Assembly (NCBI RefSeq): GCF_000719285.1
Contig: NZ_JOFS01000005.1
Coordinates: 434,001 to 498,000 of the forward strand
Direction of reading: 5' to 3'
DNA: 64,000 bases
Source of the DNA: Streptomyces bicolor
Lineage (GTDB): Bacteria > Actinomycetota > Actinomycetes > Streptomycetales > Streptomycetaceae
The position numbers were made by a program, and so were the translations under genes. This document shows positions 51,680 through 59,532 of this stretch, piece after piece. The notes beneath the pieces were generated by a model. The model searched no databases. It saw only the letters and a list, made by a program, of their open reading frames with translations, and had not been told where the DNA came from. The stretch's first letter is position 1. The number at the start of each line of letters is the position of its first letter.

Positions 51680-51829
51680 ATTCCCTGCGTACGGACACGC
51701 GTCCGGTGGTCCCCCATGCGCGGCAACGGCTTGATCATGCCGTGACGCCCCCGCTGACCATCCGAAAGGATGTCGTGCGCACGGTCGATCACCGTGCGCA
51801 CGCAGCCCCCGACGGAATGGAGCGCACCC

Positions 51830-52684
51830 ATGGCCTCTCCGGCCCCCGAAGACCTCGTCGTGACACGGGCCGACCTCGACGACTGGCCGCTCGTGCGCGA
51901 GTGGGCCGTCGCCGAGGGGTGGAACCCGGGGGTCGCGGACAGCGCGGCCTTCTTCGCGCAGGACCCGGAGGGCTTCTTCATCGGCCGGATCGACGGCGAG
52001 CCCGTCTCGTCGATCTCCGTCGTCAACTACGGCTCCGACTACGCCTTCCTGGGCTGGTATCTGGTCCGCCCCGACGTACGCGGCCGTGGCTACGGCCTCA
52101 CCACGTGGAAGACGGCGTTGGCGCACGCGGAGAACCGCACGGTGGGCCTCGACGGCGTCGTCGCCCAGCAGGACAACTACCGCCGCTCGGGCTTCGAGCT
52201 CGCCCACCGCACCTTCCGGTTCACCGGAACGGCACCCGCCGTCGAGGCTCCGGCGGACGTCCACGCCGTACGGCCCGCCGACCTGGCGGAGATCAAGGCG
52301 TACGACGGCACCTGCACGCCGGCCGACCGCCCCCGCTTCCTCGAGCACTGGCTCACCGGGCCAGGACACCACGCCGTCGTCCGCCGCGACGGTGACCGCG
52401 TCACCGGCTACGGCGTGATCCGCCCCGGCCACGACTGCCCGCGCATCGGCCCGCTCTTCGCCGACACCGCCGAGGACGCCCGGGCGCTCCTGGCCGCCCT
52501 GACCGCGGAGGTGGCCGGCCGCGAGGTCGCCATCGACGTGCCCGAGACCAACGCGGCGGCGGTCGCCCTCGCCGAGGGGGCGGGCTTCACGCCCTCCTTC
52601 GAGACGGCTCGCATGTACACGGGCCCGGTGCGGCCGTACGCGCAGGAGAGGGTCTTCGGCGTCACCACGCTGGAACTCGGTTAG
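51830..52684 (+). CDS. GNAT-family N-acetyltransferase, two-domain
   Basis: 284 residues. An N-terminal GNAT domain with acetyl-CoA loop WYLVRPDVRGRGYGLTTWK (residues about 76-94, RxxGxG reads RGRGYG) is followed by a second, shorter GNAT-like domain (about 150-280), an arrangement seen in a large group of actinobacterial acetyltransferases of unknown substrate (acetyltransferase_1 plus DUF5645-like end). No signal peptide. ATG 51830; GGAG lies 9 bases upstream. Monocistronic after the chaplin terminator. Confidence 0.82.
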   Translation: MASPAPEDLVVTRADLDDWPLVREWAVAEGWNPGVADSAAFFAQDPEGFFIGRIDGEPVSSISVVNYGSDYAFLGWYLVRPDVRGRGYGLTTWKTALAHAENRTVGLDGVVAQQDNYRRSGFELAHRTFRFTGTAPAVEAPADVHAVRPADLAEIKAYDGTCTPADRPRFLEHWLTGPGHHAVVRRDGDRVTGYGVIRPGHDCPRIGPLFADTAEDARALLAALTAEVAGREVAIDVPETNAAAVALAEGAGFTPSFETARMYTGPVRPYAQERVFGVTTLELG

Positions 52685-52738
52685 CGGCACCCGACCGGAA
52701 CACCGGCGTCCGGGCCGTACGGCACTCGAAACCGCCCG

Positions 52739-53224
52739 TCAGCCCGTTCGCCGGTGGAACCGGAAGTGCAGCGCGCGGACGTCCTCCGCCAACTCGGGCA
52801 CCGGGCCCTCCACCGCGACACCCGGGGCGACCTCCTGGACCGGCAGCGTCCGTACCGGCGGGGCGGGCGCCCCCAACTCGGCCAGCCATCCGCCCAGTTG
52901 CTCCGACGAGGCGACGTACACGATGCGTCCCAGGCCGACCCACGCGTGCGCGGCCGCGCACATCGGGCAGTGCTCGCCGGAGGTGTAGACGGTCGCGGCC
53001 GCCCGCTCCTCGGGCGACATGTGGGCGGCGGACCAGCGTGCCAGCTCGAACTCGGGGTGCCGGGTGCGGTCGCCCGAGGCCACCCGGTTGTGGTCCTCGG
53101 CGAGCACGATGCCGTCCGCCCCCACCAGCACCGAACCGAACGGTTCGTCCCCGGCCTCCAGTGCCTCGGTCGCGAGCTCGACGCATCGGCGCAGATACGG
53201 AAGTTCGGCGTCCTTGACGACCAT
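52739..53224 (-). CDS. Nucleoside/guanine deaminase family protein
   Basis: 161-residue cytidine-deaminase-like zinc enzyme. The zinc site reads RHPEFEL (HPE in place of the usual HAE) and SGEHCPMCAAAHAWVGL (Cys-x2-Cys). FGSVLVGADGIVLAEDHNR is the typical substrate-side strand. Closest in pattern to guanine deaminase and tRNA adenosine deaminase-like proteins acting on free bases. ATG 53224 has GAGGAGGG 9 bases upstream. The 295 bases further upstream (53225-53519) hold no ORF I can support. Confidence 0.85.
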   Translation of the reverse strand: MVVKDAELPYLRRCVELATEALEAGDEPFGSVLVGADGIVLAEDHNRVASGDRTRHPEFELARWSAAHMSPEERAAATVYTSGEHCPMCAAAHAWVGLGRIVYVASSEQLGGWLAELGAPAPPVRTLPVQEVAPGVAVEGPVPELAEDVRALHFRFHRRTG

Positions 53225-53519
53225 CGTGTACGGCCCTCCTCGCGGCGCGGTCCTCCCGGTCACCTTATGATCGCTCCTCTCCGTGCAGCCCGTGATCGCC
53301 GACTCGAGGCTGGAAAGGCGTGCCGCGATGCCCGCGTGGCTGACCGTGGCCTGCAGGGAGGCGGCCACTTCGATCGCATCCAGGCCCGCGTCGACGGTCC
53401 GGCACGCAACCGCGACCGGTTCAGCGCATACCTGGCAGCCGTGCGGCCGGAGCACGGCCAAGGCGCCGTTGACCGGTAAAGCTGTTGCCCTGCGCCCCGC
53501 CCGATGCTGGAGTGAGTCC

Positions 53520-54296
53520 ATGGAACATGCCTCGATACTCGCCCTGTACGACCGGGACATGCGCGAAGGCGCCCAGCCGGACAGCCCCGACGCCCGGGTC
53601 GAGCGGGCCGGGCGCGTGGTCCGCCAGATCTCCTCGGCACGCGGCTGGAACGGCGTCGTGTGGTCCGACCTGGACGAGGCGAGCGCCGACGCGGCGATCA
53701 CCGAGCAGATCGCCCATTTCGCCGCGCTCGGCCGCGAGTTCGAGTGGAAGGTGTACGGGCACGACCTCCCGATGGACCTGGGGCGGCGGCTCAGGGACGC
53801 CGGGTTCACGGCCCAGCCCGAGGAGACGCTGATGATCGGGGAGGTCGCCGGTCTCACCCTGGACGCCGAGCCGCCGCAGGGCATCCGCGTCCTGCCGGTG
53901 ACCGACGCGAAGGGCGTCGACCTCGTCGCCGAGGTGCACGAGAAGGCGTTCGGCACCGACAGTTCCCGCATGCGCCACCAACTGCTCGCCCGCCTCGCGA
54001 CCGACCCGGACACCGTGGTCGCCGTGGTCGCGCTGGCCGGGGACACACCCGTGAGCGCGGCCCGCATGGAGTTGGTGCCCGGCACCCGGTTCGCCGGACT
54101 GTGGGGCGGCGGCACCGTCGAGGCTTGGCGCGGGCGCGGCATCTACCGCGCCCTGGTGGCCCACCGTGCCCGTGCCGCCGTGGACCGCGGCTACCGGTAC
54201 CTCCAGGTCGACGCCATGAGCACCAGTCGCCCCATCCTGGAGCGCCTCGGCTTCGCACCGCTGACCACCACGACGCCGTACGTGTACGTGCCGTAG
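53520..54296 (+). CDS. GNAT-family N-acetyltransferase
   Basis: 258 residues. The C-terminal GNAT core has GGGTVEAWRGRGIYRALVAHRARAAVDRGYRYLQVDAM (residues about 195-235; acetyl-CoA loop RGRGIY) and ends SRPILERLGFAPLTTTTPYVY, typical of GNAT proteins; the N-terminal 100 residues are helical and unfamiliar. ATG 53520 has CTGGAGTG upstream. It ends 113 bases before the leader ORF; whether it is co-transcribed with the hydrolase is unclear because a promoter-like sequence lies between. Confidence 0.83.
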   Translation: MEHASILALYDRDMREGAQPDSPDARVERAGRVVRQISSARGWNGVVWSDLDEASADAAITEQIAHFAALGREFEWKVYGHDLPMDLGRRLRDAGFTAQPEETLMIGEVAGLTLDAEPPQGIRVLPVTDAKGVDLVAEVHEKAFGTDSSRMRHQLLARLATDPDTVVAVVALAGDTPVSAARMELVPGTRFAGLWGGGTVEAWRGRGIYRALVAHRARAAVDRGYRYLQVDAMSTSRPILERLGFAPLTTTTPYVYVP

Positions 54297-54342
54297 GGAG
54301 AGATCACGGGCCGAGGTCGCAGCTGGTGAGCAAGAAAACCCG

Positions 54343-54372
54343 TTGGCGGACCACAGCGACCGTTGCTAATCT
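54343..54372 (+). promoter_or_regulatory. Possible promoter of the leader-peptide transcript
   Basis: TTGGCG at 54343-54348, an 18-base spacer and TAATCT at 54367-54372. A transcript starting near 54379 would have a 31-base untranslated lead to the GTG of the leader ORF. Confidence 0.4.
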
Positions 54373-54409
54373 CCCGGAGGCCGTGCGAGAGAACGAGGAG
54401 GTGGTACCC

Positions 54410-54463
54410 GTGAACGCAGTATCGACATGGGTGCTCCCCTCCGGGGTCGCGGTCGGGCGATAG
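54410..54463 (+). CDS. 17-residue leader peptide, putative
   Basis: The ORF GTG...TAG encodes MNAVSTWVLPSGVAVGR and has the best Shine-Dalgarno of the region (GAGGAGG, 7 bases upstream). It ends 45 bases before the hydrolase start. The peptide has one Trp and no run of identical amino acids, so amino-acid-starvation control is unlikely; ribosome stalling by a drug or nascent chain is possible. Inferred from layout only. Confidence 0.5.
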   Translation: MNAVSTWVLPSGVAVGR

Positions 54464-54495
54464 GTCGTCCGGGAGCGCCGTCTCTGCGCACTCCC
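54434..54495 (+). promoter_or_regulatory. Switchable hairpins between leader ORF and hydrolase
   Basis: GGGAG (54471-54475) can pair with CTCCC inside the leader ORF (54434-54438) or with CTCCC at 54491-54495, extended by CGC/GCG; the latter hairpin abuts the hydrolase Shine-Dalgarno (GAAAGG, 54496-54501). An independent CGGGCGA/TCGTCCG stem (54454-54470) covers the leader stop codon. These exclusive pairings are what an attenuator needs. Confidence 0.45.
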
Positions 54496-54508
54496 GAAAG
54501 GCACGACC

Positions 54509-55243
54509 GTGCACTTCACTTCTGAACAGCGCCTCGACGACGGCGTCCTCGAGCGCGAATTCACCCTCGGCGAGATCCCCGGCACCCTGTGGACGCCTGG
54601 ATCCGCATCCCCGTCCGCACCGGCCCCGCTGATCCTGATGGCTCACAACAACGGCCTGCCCAAGGCGGATCCCCGGCTGGTGGCCCGGGCCCGGTACACC
54701 GCGGCGCGCGGCTACGCGGTGGCCACCATCGACGCCGCCGGGTGCGGTGACCGGCCGCGTTCCGCCGCCGACGAGCAGGCCCGTGCCGACCTCAGGCGGG
54801 CGATGCAGGCCGGCGAGCCGGTCGACGAGATCTTGGAGTCCTTCATTGGCCCGCTGGTCGACAACGCGGTCCCGGAATGGCAGACCACTCTGGACGCCCT
54901 CCTCGAGCTGCCCGGGATCGGCGGCCCGGTCGGGTACTCCGGGGGGTGGACCGCCCTCGGCATTCGGCTGGCGGTGGTCGAGCCGCGCATCGCGGCCGCA
55001 GGCTTCTTCGCCGGGGGGTACGTGCCCCGTGCCCAGCGCGAGGAGGCCCGGAAGGTCACCATTCCGCTGCTGTTCCTGCTGCAGTGGGACGACGAAGGCA
55101 ACCCCCGGCAACGGGCCCTGGACCTGTTCGACGCCTTCGGCAGCAAGGAGAAGACGCTGCACGCCAATCCGGGCGGGCACACCGGCACTCCGTGGTTCGA
55201 GCTGGAGGACGGGTGCCGGTTCCTGGACCGACATCTGAAGTGA
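54509..55243 (+). CDS. Alpha/beta hydrolase, dienelactone-hydrolase-like
   Basis: 244-residue cytoplasmic alpha/beta hydrolase. Expected triad: Ser in PVGYSGGWTALG (about residue 148), Asp in FLLQWDDEGNPR (about 192), His in NPGGHTGTPW (about 223). The early strand LILMAHNNGLPKADPR replaces the usual HG oxyanion motif. Dienelactone-hydrolase-like proteins hydrolyse esters or lactones of many kinds, including macrolides in some resistance enzymes. GTG 54509 with GAAAGG 7 bases upstream. Preceded by a leader ORF and hairpins, followed by two strong hairpins; likely its own transcription unit. Confidence 0.82.
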   Translation: MHFTSEQRLDDGVLEREFTLGEIPGTLWTPGSASPSAPAPLILMAHNNGLPKADPRLVARARYTAARGYAVATIDAAGCGDRPRSAADEQARADLRRAMQAGEPVDEILESFIGPLVDNAVPEWQTTLDALLELPGIGGPVGYSGGWTALGIRLAVVEPRIAAAGFFAGGYVPRAQREEARKVTIPLLFLLQWDDEGNPRQRALDLFDAFGSKEKTLHANPGGHTGTPWFELEDGCRFLDRHLK

Positions 55244-55250
55244 GGCCGGG

Positions 55251-55314
55251 CCGTCTGACGGGCAGCAGACGGTAGGTGGTACCGCGGGGCGCGCATGGCG
55301 TCCATGCGCGCCCC
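55251..55314. terminator. Double hairpin terminator with a T-box-like core
   Basis: Hairpin 1: CCGTCTG / CAGACGG (55251-55272, loop 8). Hairpin 2: perfect 13-bp stem GGGGCGCGCATGG / CCATGCGCGCCCC (55286-55314, loop CGT). Between convergent genes, so likely bidirectional. Between the two lies AGGTGGTACCGCGG, the same as the T-box core sequence, but there is no room for a stem I. Confidence 0.7.
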
Positions 55315-55342
55315 GTGTCCGCGTCGCTGCGCGCATACGACG

Positions 55343-55606
55343 TCAGCGCCGCGCCTTCGTCCTGTCCAGCGCGGCCACGCCCAGCGCGGCGAGGCCGATC
55401 TGGATGAGCCACTCGACCCAGTCGACGCCGTCGGTGTCGGCCACGTCCAGGCCGGCCGCGATCGCCGAACCGAGCAACGCGGCCACGATGCCGACGAGGA
55501 TCGTCCACAGGACCCCGATGCGCTGACGGCCCGGAATCACGAGGCGCCCCAGCACACCGATGATGATGCCGATAACAATGGCACTGATGATGCCCGAGAT
55601 CTCCAT
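55343..55606 (-). CDS. GlsB/YeaQ/YmgE family stress-response membrane protein
   Basis: 87 residues with three hydrophobic helices: ISAIVIGIIIGVLGRLVIPG, ILVGIVAALLGSAIAAGL and LIQIGLAALGVAALD. The Gly-rich helix I with GRLVIPGRQ is the family signature. Members are small membrane proteins raised in general stress; function unknown. ATG 55606. Alone on the minus strand before the kinase-like gene. Confidence 0.88.
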   Translation of the reverse strand: MEISGIISAIVIGIIIGVLGRLVIPGRQRIGVLWTILVGIVAALLGSAIAAGLDVADTDGVDWVEWLIQIGLAALGVAALDRTKARR

Positions 55607-55708
55607 TTCGTCCCTCTTCCTCCTGTCCCCGCATGGGTTCGAGTTCCCCGCGGACGCTGGGACAGTCGGTTCCGCTTCAACCGGCCACCGTCGCCGGTCC
55701 CGCGCGAC

Positions 55709-56251
55709 TCAAGCCCCGCCCCCGCCCCACCCCGTGGCGGCCACCACTTCGGCGGCGATGTCGATCACCGAGCGGCCGTCGGTCACCACCCGAAGCACGT
55801 CCGCGGGCGCACGCTCGTCCAGGAGCAGGGCCTTGCGGGCGCTGTTGCGCACCTCGTGCTCCAACTCGGAGCCGAGTTCGCGAGCGGTCAGCCGCTGTTC
55901 GGCCGTCTCGTCGGTGGCGGTGAGCAGAACCCGTACGAGCCGTACGCCGTCCCCCATGGCCCGGCGGAACATGGGCGCGGTCTCGTCGAGCACGCTGCCG
56001 GTGTTCGTGTAGACGAGCCGCCGGTACCCGAGCTCGGCGTAGTTCCGCCACACGGCGGCCAGGTTCCGCTCCGTGATGCCGGCCCGGTGCGCGTCGCCGG
56101 CCGGTGCCGGATGGACGTATCCCATGAAGTCGCCGTCGATCACGGCGTGCGCGACCTGTGCCGCCCGCAGCCGGGCCGACACCTCCCAGCCCACCGTGGT
56201 CTTGCCGACCCCGGCCCGTCCCCCGATGAGGAGTGCTTCCGTGTGATCCAT
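55709..56251 (-). CDS. P-loop nucleotide kinase-like protein
   Basis: 180 residues beginning MDHTEALLIGGRAGVGKTTVGWEVS: a Walker A (GGRAGVGKTT, residues 10-19) typical of small-molecule or nucleoside kinases. HAVIDGDFMGY corresponds to the substrate-binding DxD region and RLTARELGSELEHEVRNS may form the lid with its Arg residues. Such genes are common and unnamed in Streptomyces. No recognised substrate. ATG 56251; divergent from the ArsR-SRPBCC gene, with a 234-base gap between. Confidence 0.75.
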   Translation of the reverse strand: MDHTEALLIGGRAGVGKTTVGWEVSARLRAAQVAHAVIDGDFMGYVHPAPAGDAHRAGITERNLAAVWRNYAELGYRRLVYTNTGSVLDETAPMFRRAMGDGVRLVRVLLTATDETAEQRLTARELGSELEHEVRNSARKALLLDERAPADVLRVVTDGRSVIDIAAEVVAATGWGGGGA

Positions 56252-56426
56252 AAGGGCAGAGTGCCCGGCTGCGGGCGTCCTGGGCGAGTGGAACGGTCGA
56301 ACGGCCGCAGTGTGTGCGGGAGTTGTCAGTGCTGTTCGCGGAGAGATGGTGGCAGGGGGCGCCGCGCCACCCGGTCCGCGGTGACGCGAGGCTGGTACGG
56401 ATCGCCCAACTCGTCCGTGGGCTGGA

Positions 56427-56456
56427 TTGACATGCAGGCATTTACCTGCATAACTT
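56427..56456 (+). promoter_or_regulatory. Promoter with embedded ArsR-type operator
   Basis: TTGACA at 56427-56432 is a perfect -35; TAACTT at 56451-56456 (spacing 18) is the likely -10. Between and overlapping both is the perfect inverted repeat ATGCAGG-CATTTA-CCTGCAT (56432-56451), placed for direct repression of the ArsR-SRPBCC gene, probably by its own product. Confidence 0.7.
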
Positions 56457-56485
56457 TGTGTGTGCGATCAGGAAGCGACTCCGGA

Positions 56486-57253
56486 ATGGACAAGGTCTTC
56501 AAGGCGCTGGCCGACGACACGCGCAGACGGCTGCTGGACCGGCTGCACGAGCACAACGGGCAGACGCTGGGAGAGCTGTGCACGCGCATCGACATGGCGC
56601 GCCAGTCGGTGACCCAGCATCTGGCCGTCCTGGAGGCCGCCAACCTCGTCAGCACGGTGCGGCGGGGGCGGGAGAAGCTGCACTACCTCAATCCGATCCC
56701 GCTGCACGAGATCCAGGAGCGGTGGATCGACAAGTTCGAGCACCCGCGCCTGCGCGTACTGGGGGCCGTGAAACGACGAGCCGAGGAAGCCATGACGGAC
56801 AAGCCCACATTCGTGTACGTCACCTACATCGAGAGCACGCCGGAGAAGGTCTGGGACGCGCTCACCGACGCCGACCTGACCGCCGCCTACTGGGGCCACA
56901 GCAACGTCTCGGACTGGCAGCGGGGCTCCCGCTGGGAACACGTCCGTACGGACGGCTCGGGCATCGCCGACGTGGTCGGCGCCGTCGTCGAGAGCGAGCG
57001 CCCGAACCGCCTGGTCACCACCTGGGTGGCGCCGGACGAAGAGGGGCAGGAGGACAAGTACTCCAGGGTCACCTTCGACATCCAGCAGCACGCCGAGATC
57101 GTCCGGCTCACCGTGACCCACGAGGACCTGCCGGACGAGAGTGCGCGCGCCGACGTGGCGTCCGGCTGGCCGGCGGTGCTGTCCAACCTCAAGTCGCTCC
57201 TGGAGACCGGTCACGTCCTGCCCCAGGAGCCGTGGCTGATGCCGACCCGCTGA
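56486..57253 (+). CDS. ArsR-type helix-turn-helix fused to SRPBCC (AHSA1) domain
   Basis: 255 residues in one frame. Residues 1-100 are an ArsR-like winged helix (MDKVFKALADDTRRRLLDRL, MARQSVTQHLAVLEAANLV); residues 105-245 are an AHSA1-like [11 protein letters not shown] domain (YVTYIESTPEKVWDALTDAD, VTFDIQQHAEIVRLTVTHEDL). No Cys metal site, so it senses something other than arsenic. The fusion is a known actinobacterial type in which the SRPBCC pocket presumably binds a ligand that controls DNA binding. An internal ATG at 56791 marks where the two genes are separate in other genomes. AGGAAG precedes ATG 56486. Probably self-regulated through the operator at 56432-56451. Confidence 0.87.
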   Translation: MDKVFKALADDTRRRLLDRLHEHNGQTLGELCTRIDMARQSVTQHLAVLEAANLVSTVRRGREKLHYLNPIPLHEIQERWIDKFEHPRLRVLGAVKRRAEEAMTDKPTFVYVTYIESTPEKVWDALTDADLTAAYWGHSNVSDWQRGSRWEHVRTDGSGIADVVGAVVESERPNRLVTTWVAPDEEGQEDKYSRVTFDIQQHAEIVRLTVTHEDLPDESARADVASGWPAVLSNLKSLLETGHVLPQEPWLMPTR

Positions 57254-57279
57254 ACAGGGCGCCCGTGAGGACGCGAAGA

Positions 57280-57305
57280 GGCCGGTCCGCGGGTGCGGAC
57301 CGGCC
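57280..57305. terminator. Terminator between ArsR-SRPBCC and SPW genes
   Basis: Perfect 11-bp stem GGCCGGTCCGC / GCGGACCGGCC with a GGGT loop, 26 bases beyond the ArsR-SRPBCC stop and between convergent genes. Confidence 0.7.
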
Positions 57306-57356
57306 GGAAGGCTTCCTCTCCGGGTGCTCGCCGGGTGGGCTCGCGGCGGTGTGCTG

Positions 57357-57797
57357 CTACGGCCTGGGGGTGCTCTTCGCAGCCGTGCCGGCGCACAGCA
57401 TCCCCAGGATCACGGCCAGCGCGCCGATGATGATGTTGTTGACGACGACACCCGCGTCCGGGCTGTCGCCGACGATCCACGGCGCGATGATCATCCAGGC
57501 GCCCATCGCACAGAAGGCCCAGCTGAGGCCGTACATGCGCTCCGGTGCCCGGGTGAACCCGAGGGCCAGCAGGCCGATCGCGATGCCCACGATCAGGTTG
57601 TGGGTCACGAGCGCGGGCTGGCTGGTCGTGTAGTGGAGTATCCAGGGGGACACCGCGCAGTACAGACCGAGCAGGAACACCGGTCCGTCCACGAGCGCCA
57701 CGTCGCGACCGCCGAGCATGCGGTCGTAGCGGTCCCGCATTTCGGATACATCAGGGTGGGCGGATATGTCACCTCTGGTGGGCTGCACGTTGGCCAT
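57357..57797 (-). CDS. SPW repeat membrane protein
   Basis: 146 residues with four helices forming two SPW repeats: LGLYCAVSPWILHYT (canonical SPW) and CAMGAWMIIAPWIVG (second, APW). About 35 polar residues precede the first helix (MANVQPTRGDISAHPDVSEM). The family is actinobacterial or general, function unknown, often near stress genes. ATG 57797 with AGGAG upstream. Its promoter lies in the AT-rich divergent region shared with the YCII/ECF operon. Confidence 0.85.
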   Translation of the reverse strand: MANVQPTRGDISAHPDVSEMRDRYDRMLGGRDVALVDGPVFLLGLYCAVSPWILHYTTSQPALVTHNLIVGIAIGLLALGFTRAPERMYGLSWAFCAMGAWMIIAPWIVGDSPDAGVVVNNIIIGALAVILGMLCAGTAAKSTPRP

Positions 57798-57988
57798 GAC
57801 TCGTCTCCTTTGACTCGCAGGCCTGACCGCGTCTGGTGCGGTATGCGGTAAGCGCCGCCTACGGTCATTCTGCGCTTATTTTTTCTTTATGTGTAGAGCT
57901 GTTCGAGATCATGGTGGTGGTGTCGATCCGGGGGCGGGCCGTTCGTGTAAGGGGGGAGAGAACACGACGCAGGTCCGAGGAGGCCGTC

Positions 57989-58345
57989 ATGAAGTACTAC
58001 CTGCTCAATGTGATGCAGCCCGTCGGGGAACCGCCCGCCCCGGAGGTCCTGGGCGAGATCGAGAAGAACCTCGACGCCCTCAACCGGGAGCTGCGGGAGG
58101 CGGGCGCGTGGGTGTTCGCCGGGGGCCTGCACGGCCCGGAGTCCTCCACTGTGCTCAGGCCCCGCGACGGCGACGTCCTGGTCATCGACGGGCCGTACGC
58201 CGAGGGCAAGGAGATGCTCGGCGGCATCAGCCTGATCAAGGCCCCCGATCTGGACGCCGCCCTCGAGTGGGGCCGCAGGCTGGCGCTGGCGACCACCCTG
58301 CCGATCGAGGTGCGGCCGTTCATGGGCGAGGCCGAGGACCGATGA
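57989..58345 (+). CDS. YCII/DGPF domain protein
   Basis: 118 residues. [13 protein letters not shown] at the start and [15 protein letters not shown] (residues about 68-82, the DGP[F/Y] signature) are diagnostic of YCII-like proteins. Genes of this kind are the standard partners of ECF42 sigma factors and are usually targets of them. Stop overlaps the sigma factor start (ATGA). GAGGAGG 5 bases before ATG 57989. Confidence 0.92.
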   Translation: MKYYLLNVMQPVGEPPAPEVLGEIEKNLDALNRELREAGAWVFAGGLHGPESSTVLRPRDGDVLVIDGPYAEGKEMLGGISLIKAPDLDAALEWGRRLALATTLPIEVRPFMGEAEDR

Positions 58346-59532
58346 CGATCCCGGGCGTCGAGGACGTCTTCCGCGCGGAGTACGGCCGCGCGGTCGCCGT
58401 CCTGGTCCGCTTCCTCGGCGACCTCGACCTCGCCGAGGAAGCGGTCCAGGAGGCCTTCACCACGGCCGTTCGGCGCTGGCCGGAGACCGGAGTGCCGCCG
58501 AGCCCCGCGGGGTGGATCATCACCACCGCCCGCAACCGTGCCATCGACCGGCTGCGCCGCGAGGCCACCCGGGACGAACGCCACGCCCAGGCCGCCCTGC
58601 TGCACGCCCCCGACGCATCGCCTGAGGAGGGCCCCGTGCGCGACGAACGGCTCCGGCTCCTCTTCACCTGCTGCCACCCCGCCCTCGCCATGCAGGCACG
58701 CGTCGCCCTCACCCTGCGCCTGCTCGGCGGGCTCACCACCGCCCAGATCGCCCGTGCCTTCCTGGTGCCCGAGCCGACCATGGCCCAGCGCCTGGTGCGG
58801 GCCAAGGCGAAGATCCGCAACGCCGGGATCCCGTACCGCGTGCCCCGCGACGCCGACCTGCCGGACCGGCTCTCGGGAGTGCTGGCCGTCGTCTACCTGA
58901 TCTTCAACCAGGGGTACGAGGGGGAGGCGGGCCTGTGCGAGGAGGCCGTCCGCCTCGGACGCCTGCTGACCGAGCTCATGCCGGACGAACCCGAGGCCAC
59001 CGGGCTGCTCGCGCTGATGCTCCTCGTCGAGTCCCGTCGGGACGCCCGGCAGGACGAACACGGCGAGCTCGTGCCGTTGCCCGAGCAGGACCGTGCCCGG
59101 TGGGACCGCGCACTGATCGCCGAGGGACAGGAGCTCGTCCGGCGCTGCCTGCGCCGCAACCGGCCGGGGCCGTACCAGATCCAGGCCGCCATCCAGGCCG
59201 TGCACAGCGACGCGCCGACCGCCGAGGCAACGGACTGGGGGCAGATCCTGCGGCTGTACGACCAGCTGATGGCCCTCGCCCCCAGCCCGGTCGTGGCCCT
59301 GAACCGGGCGGTCGCCGTCGCCGAGGCCGAGGACCCGGCCACGGCCCTCGCCCTGGTGAACGCGCTGGACCTCGACGGCTACCACGTCTTCCATGCCGTC
59401 CGCGCCGACCTCCTGCGCCGGCTCGGGCGGGACGCGGAAGCGGTGCGGGCGTACGAGGCCGCCATCGGGCTCACCCGGAGCCCGGCGGAGCGCGCCTTCC
59501 TCCAGCGCCGTAGGCGCACCCTCACACGCTGA
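58342..59532 (+). CDS. ECF42-family RNA polymerase sigma factor with long C-terminal extension
   Basis: 396 residues. Sigma-2 region: [26 protein letters not shown] ... [17 protein letters not shown] (about residues 12-75); sigma-4 region: [47 protein letters not shown] (about 112-160). The remaining 230 residues form the helical, TPR-like extension typical of ECF42, including [12 protein letters not shown]42 factors lack an anti-sigma partner and are thought to be controlled through this extension and the adjacent DGPF protein. Start ATG 58342 overlaps the YCII stop by 4 bases. The stop overlaps the convergent urtE by 11 bases. Confidence 0.92.
   Translation: MTIPGVEDVFRAEYGRAVAVLVRFLGDLDLAEEAVQEAFTTAVRRWPETGVPPSPAGWIITTARNRAIDRLRREATRDERHAQAALLHAPDASPEEGPVRDERLRLLFTCCHPALAMQARVALTLRLLGGLTTAQIARAFLVPEPTMAQRLVRAKAKIRNAGIPYRVPRDADLPDRLSGVLAVVYLIFNQGYEGEAGLCEEAVRLGRLLTELMPDEPEATGLLALMLLVESRRDARQDEHGELVPLPEQDRARWDRALIAEGQELVRRCLRRNRPGPYQIQAAIQAVHSDAPTAEATDWGQILRLYDQLMALAPSPVVALNRAVAVAEAEDPATALALVNALDLDGYHVFHAVRADLLRRLGRDAEAVRAYEAAIGLTRSPAERAFLQRRRRTLTR

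Noticed and set aside
53336..53479. Short plus-strand ORF in the 295-base gap between deaminase and GNAT genes
   Set aside because: About 47 codons from a GTG without a Shine-Dalgarno at proper distance and no recognisable pattern; could be a gene remnant but not supportable.
54399..54410. A T-box riboswitch in front of the hydrolase
   Set aside because: AGGTGGTACC is present but is also just the Shine-Dalgarno region of the leader ORF; no specifier stem or antiterminator partner was seen, and the gene is not an aminoacyl-tRNA synthetase or amino-acid gene.
54410..54463. Trp attenuator
   Set aside because: Only one Trp codon in the leader and the downstream gene has no link to tryptophan.
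56791..57253. Separate SRPBCC gene starting at the internal ATG
   Set aside because: The frame is continuous with the upstream ArsR domain, no stop between and no strong ribosome binding site; treated as a fusion.
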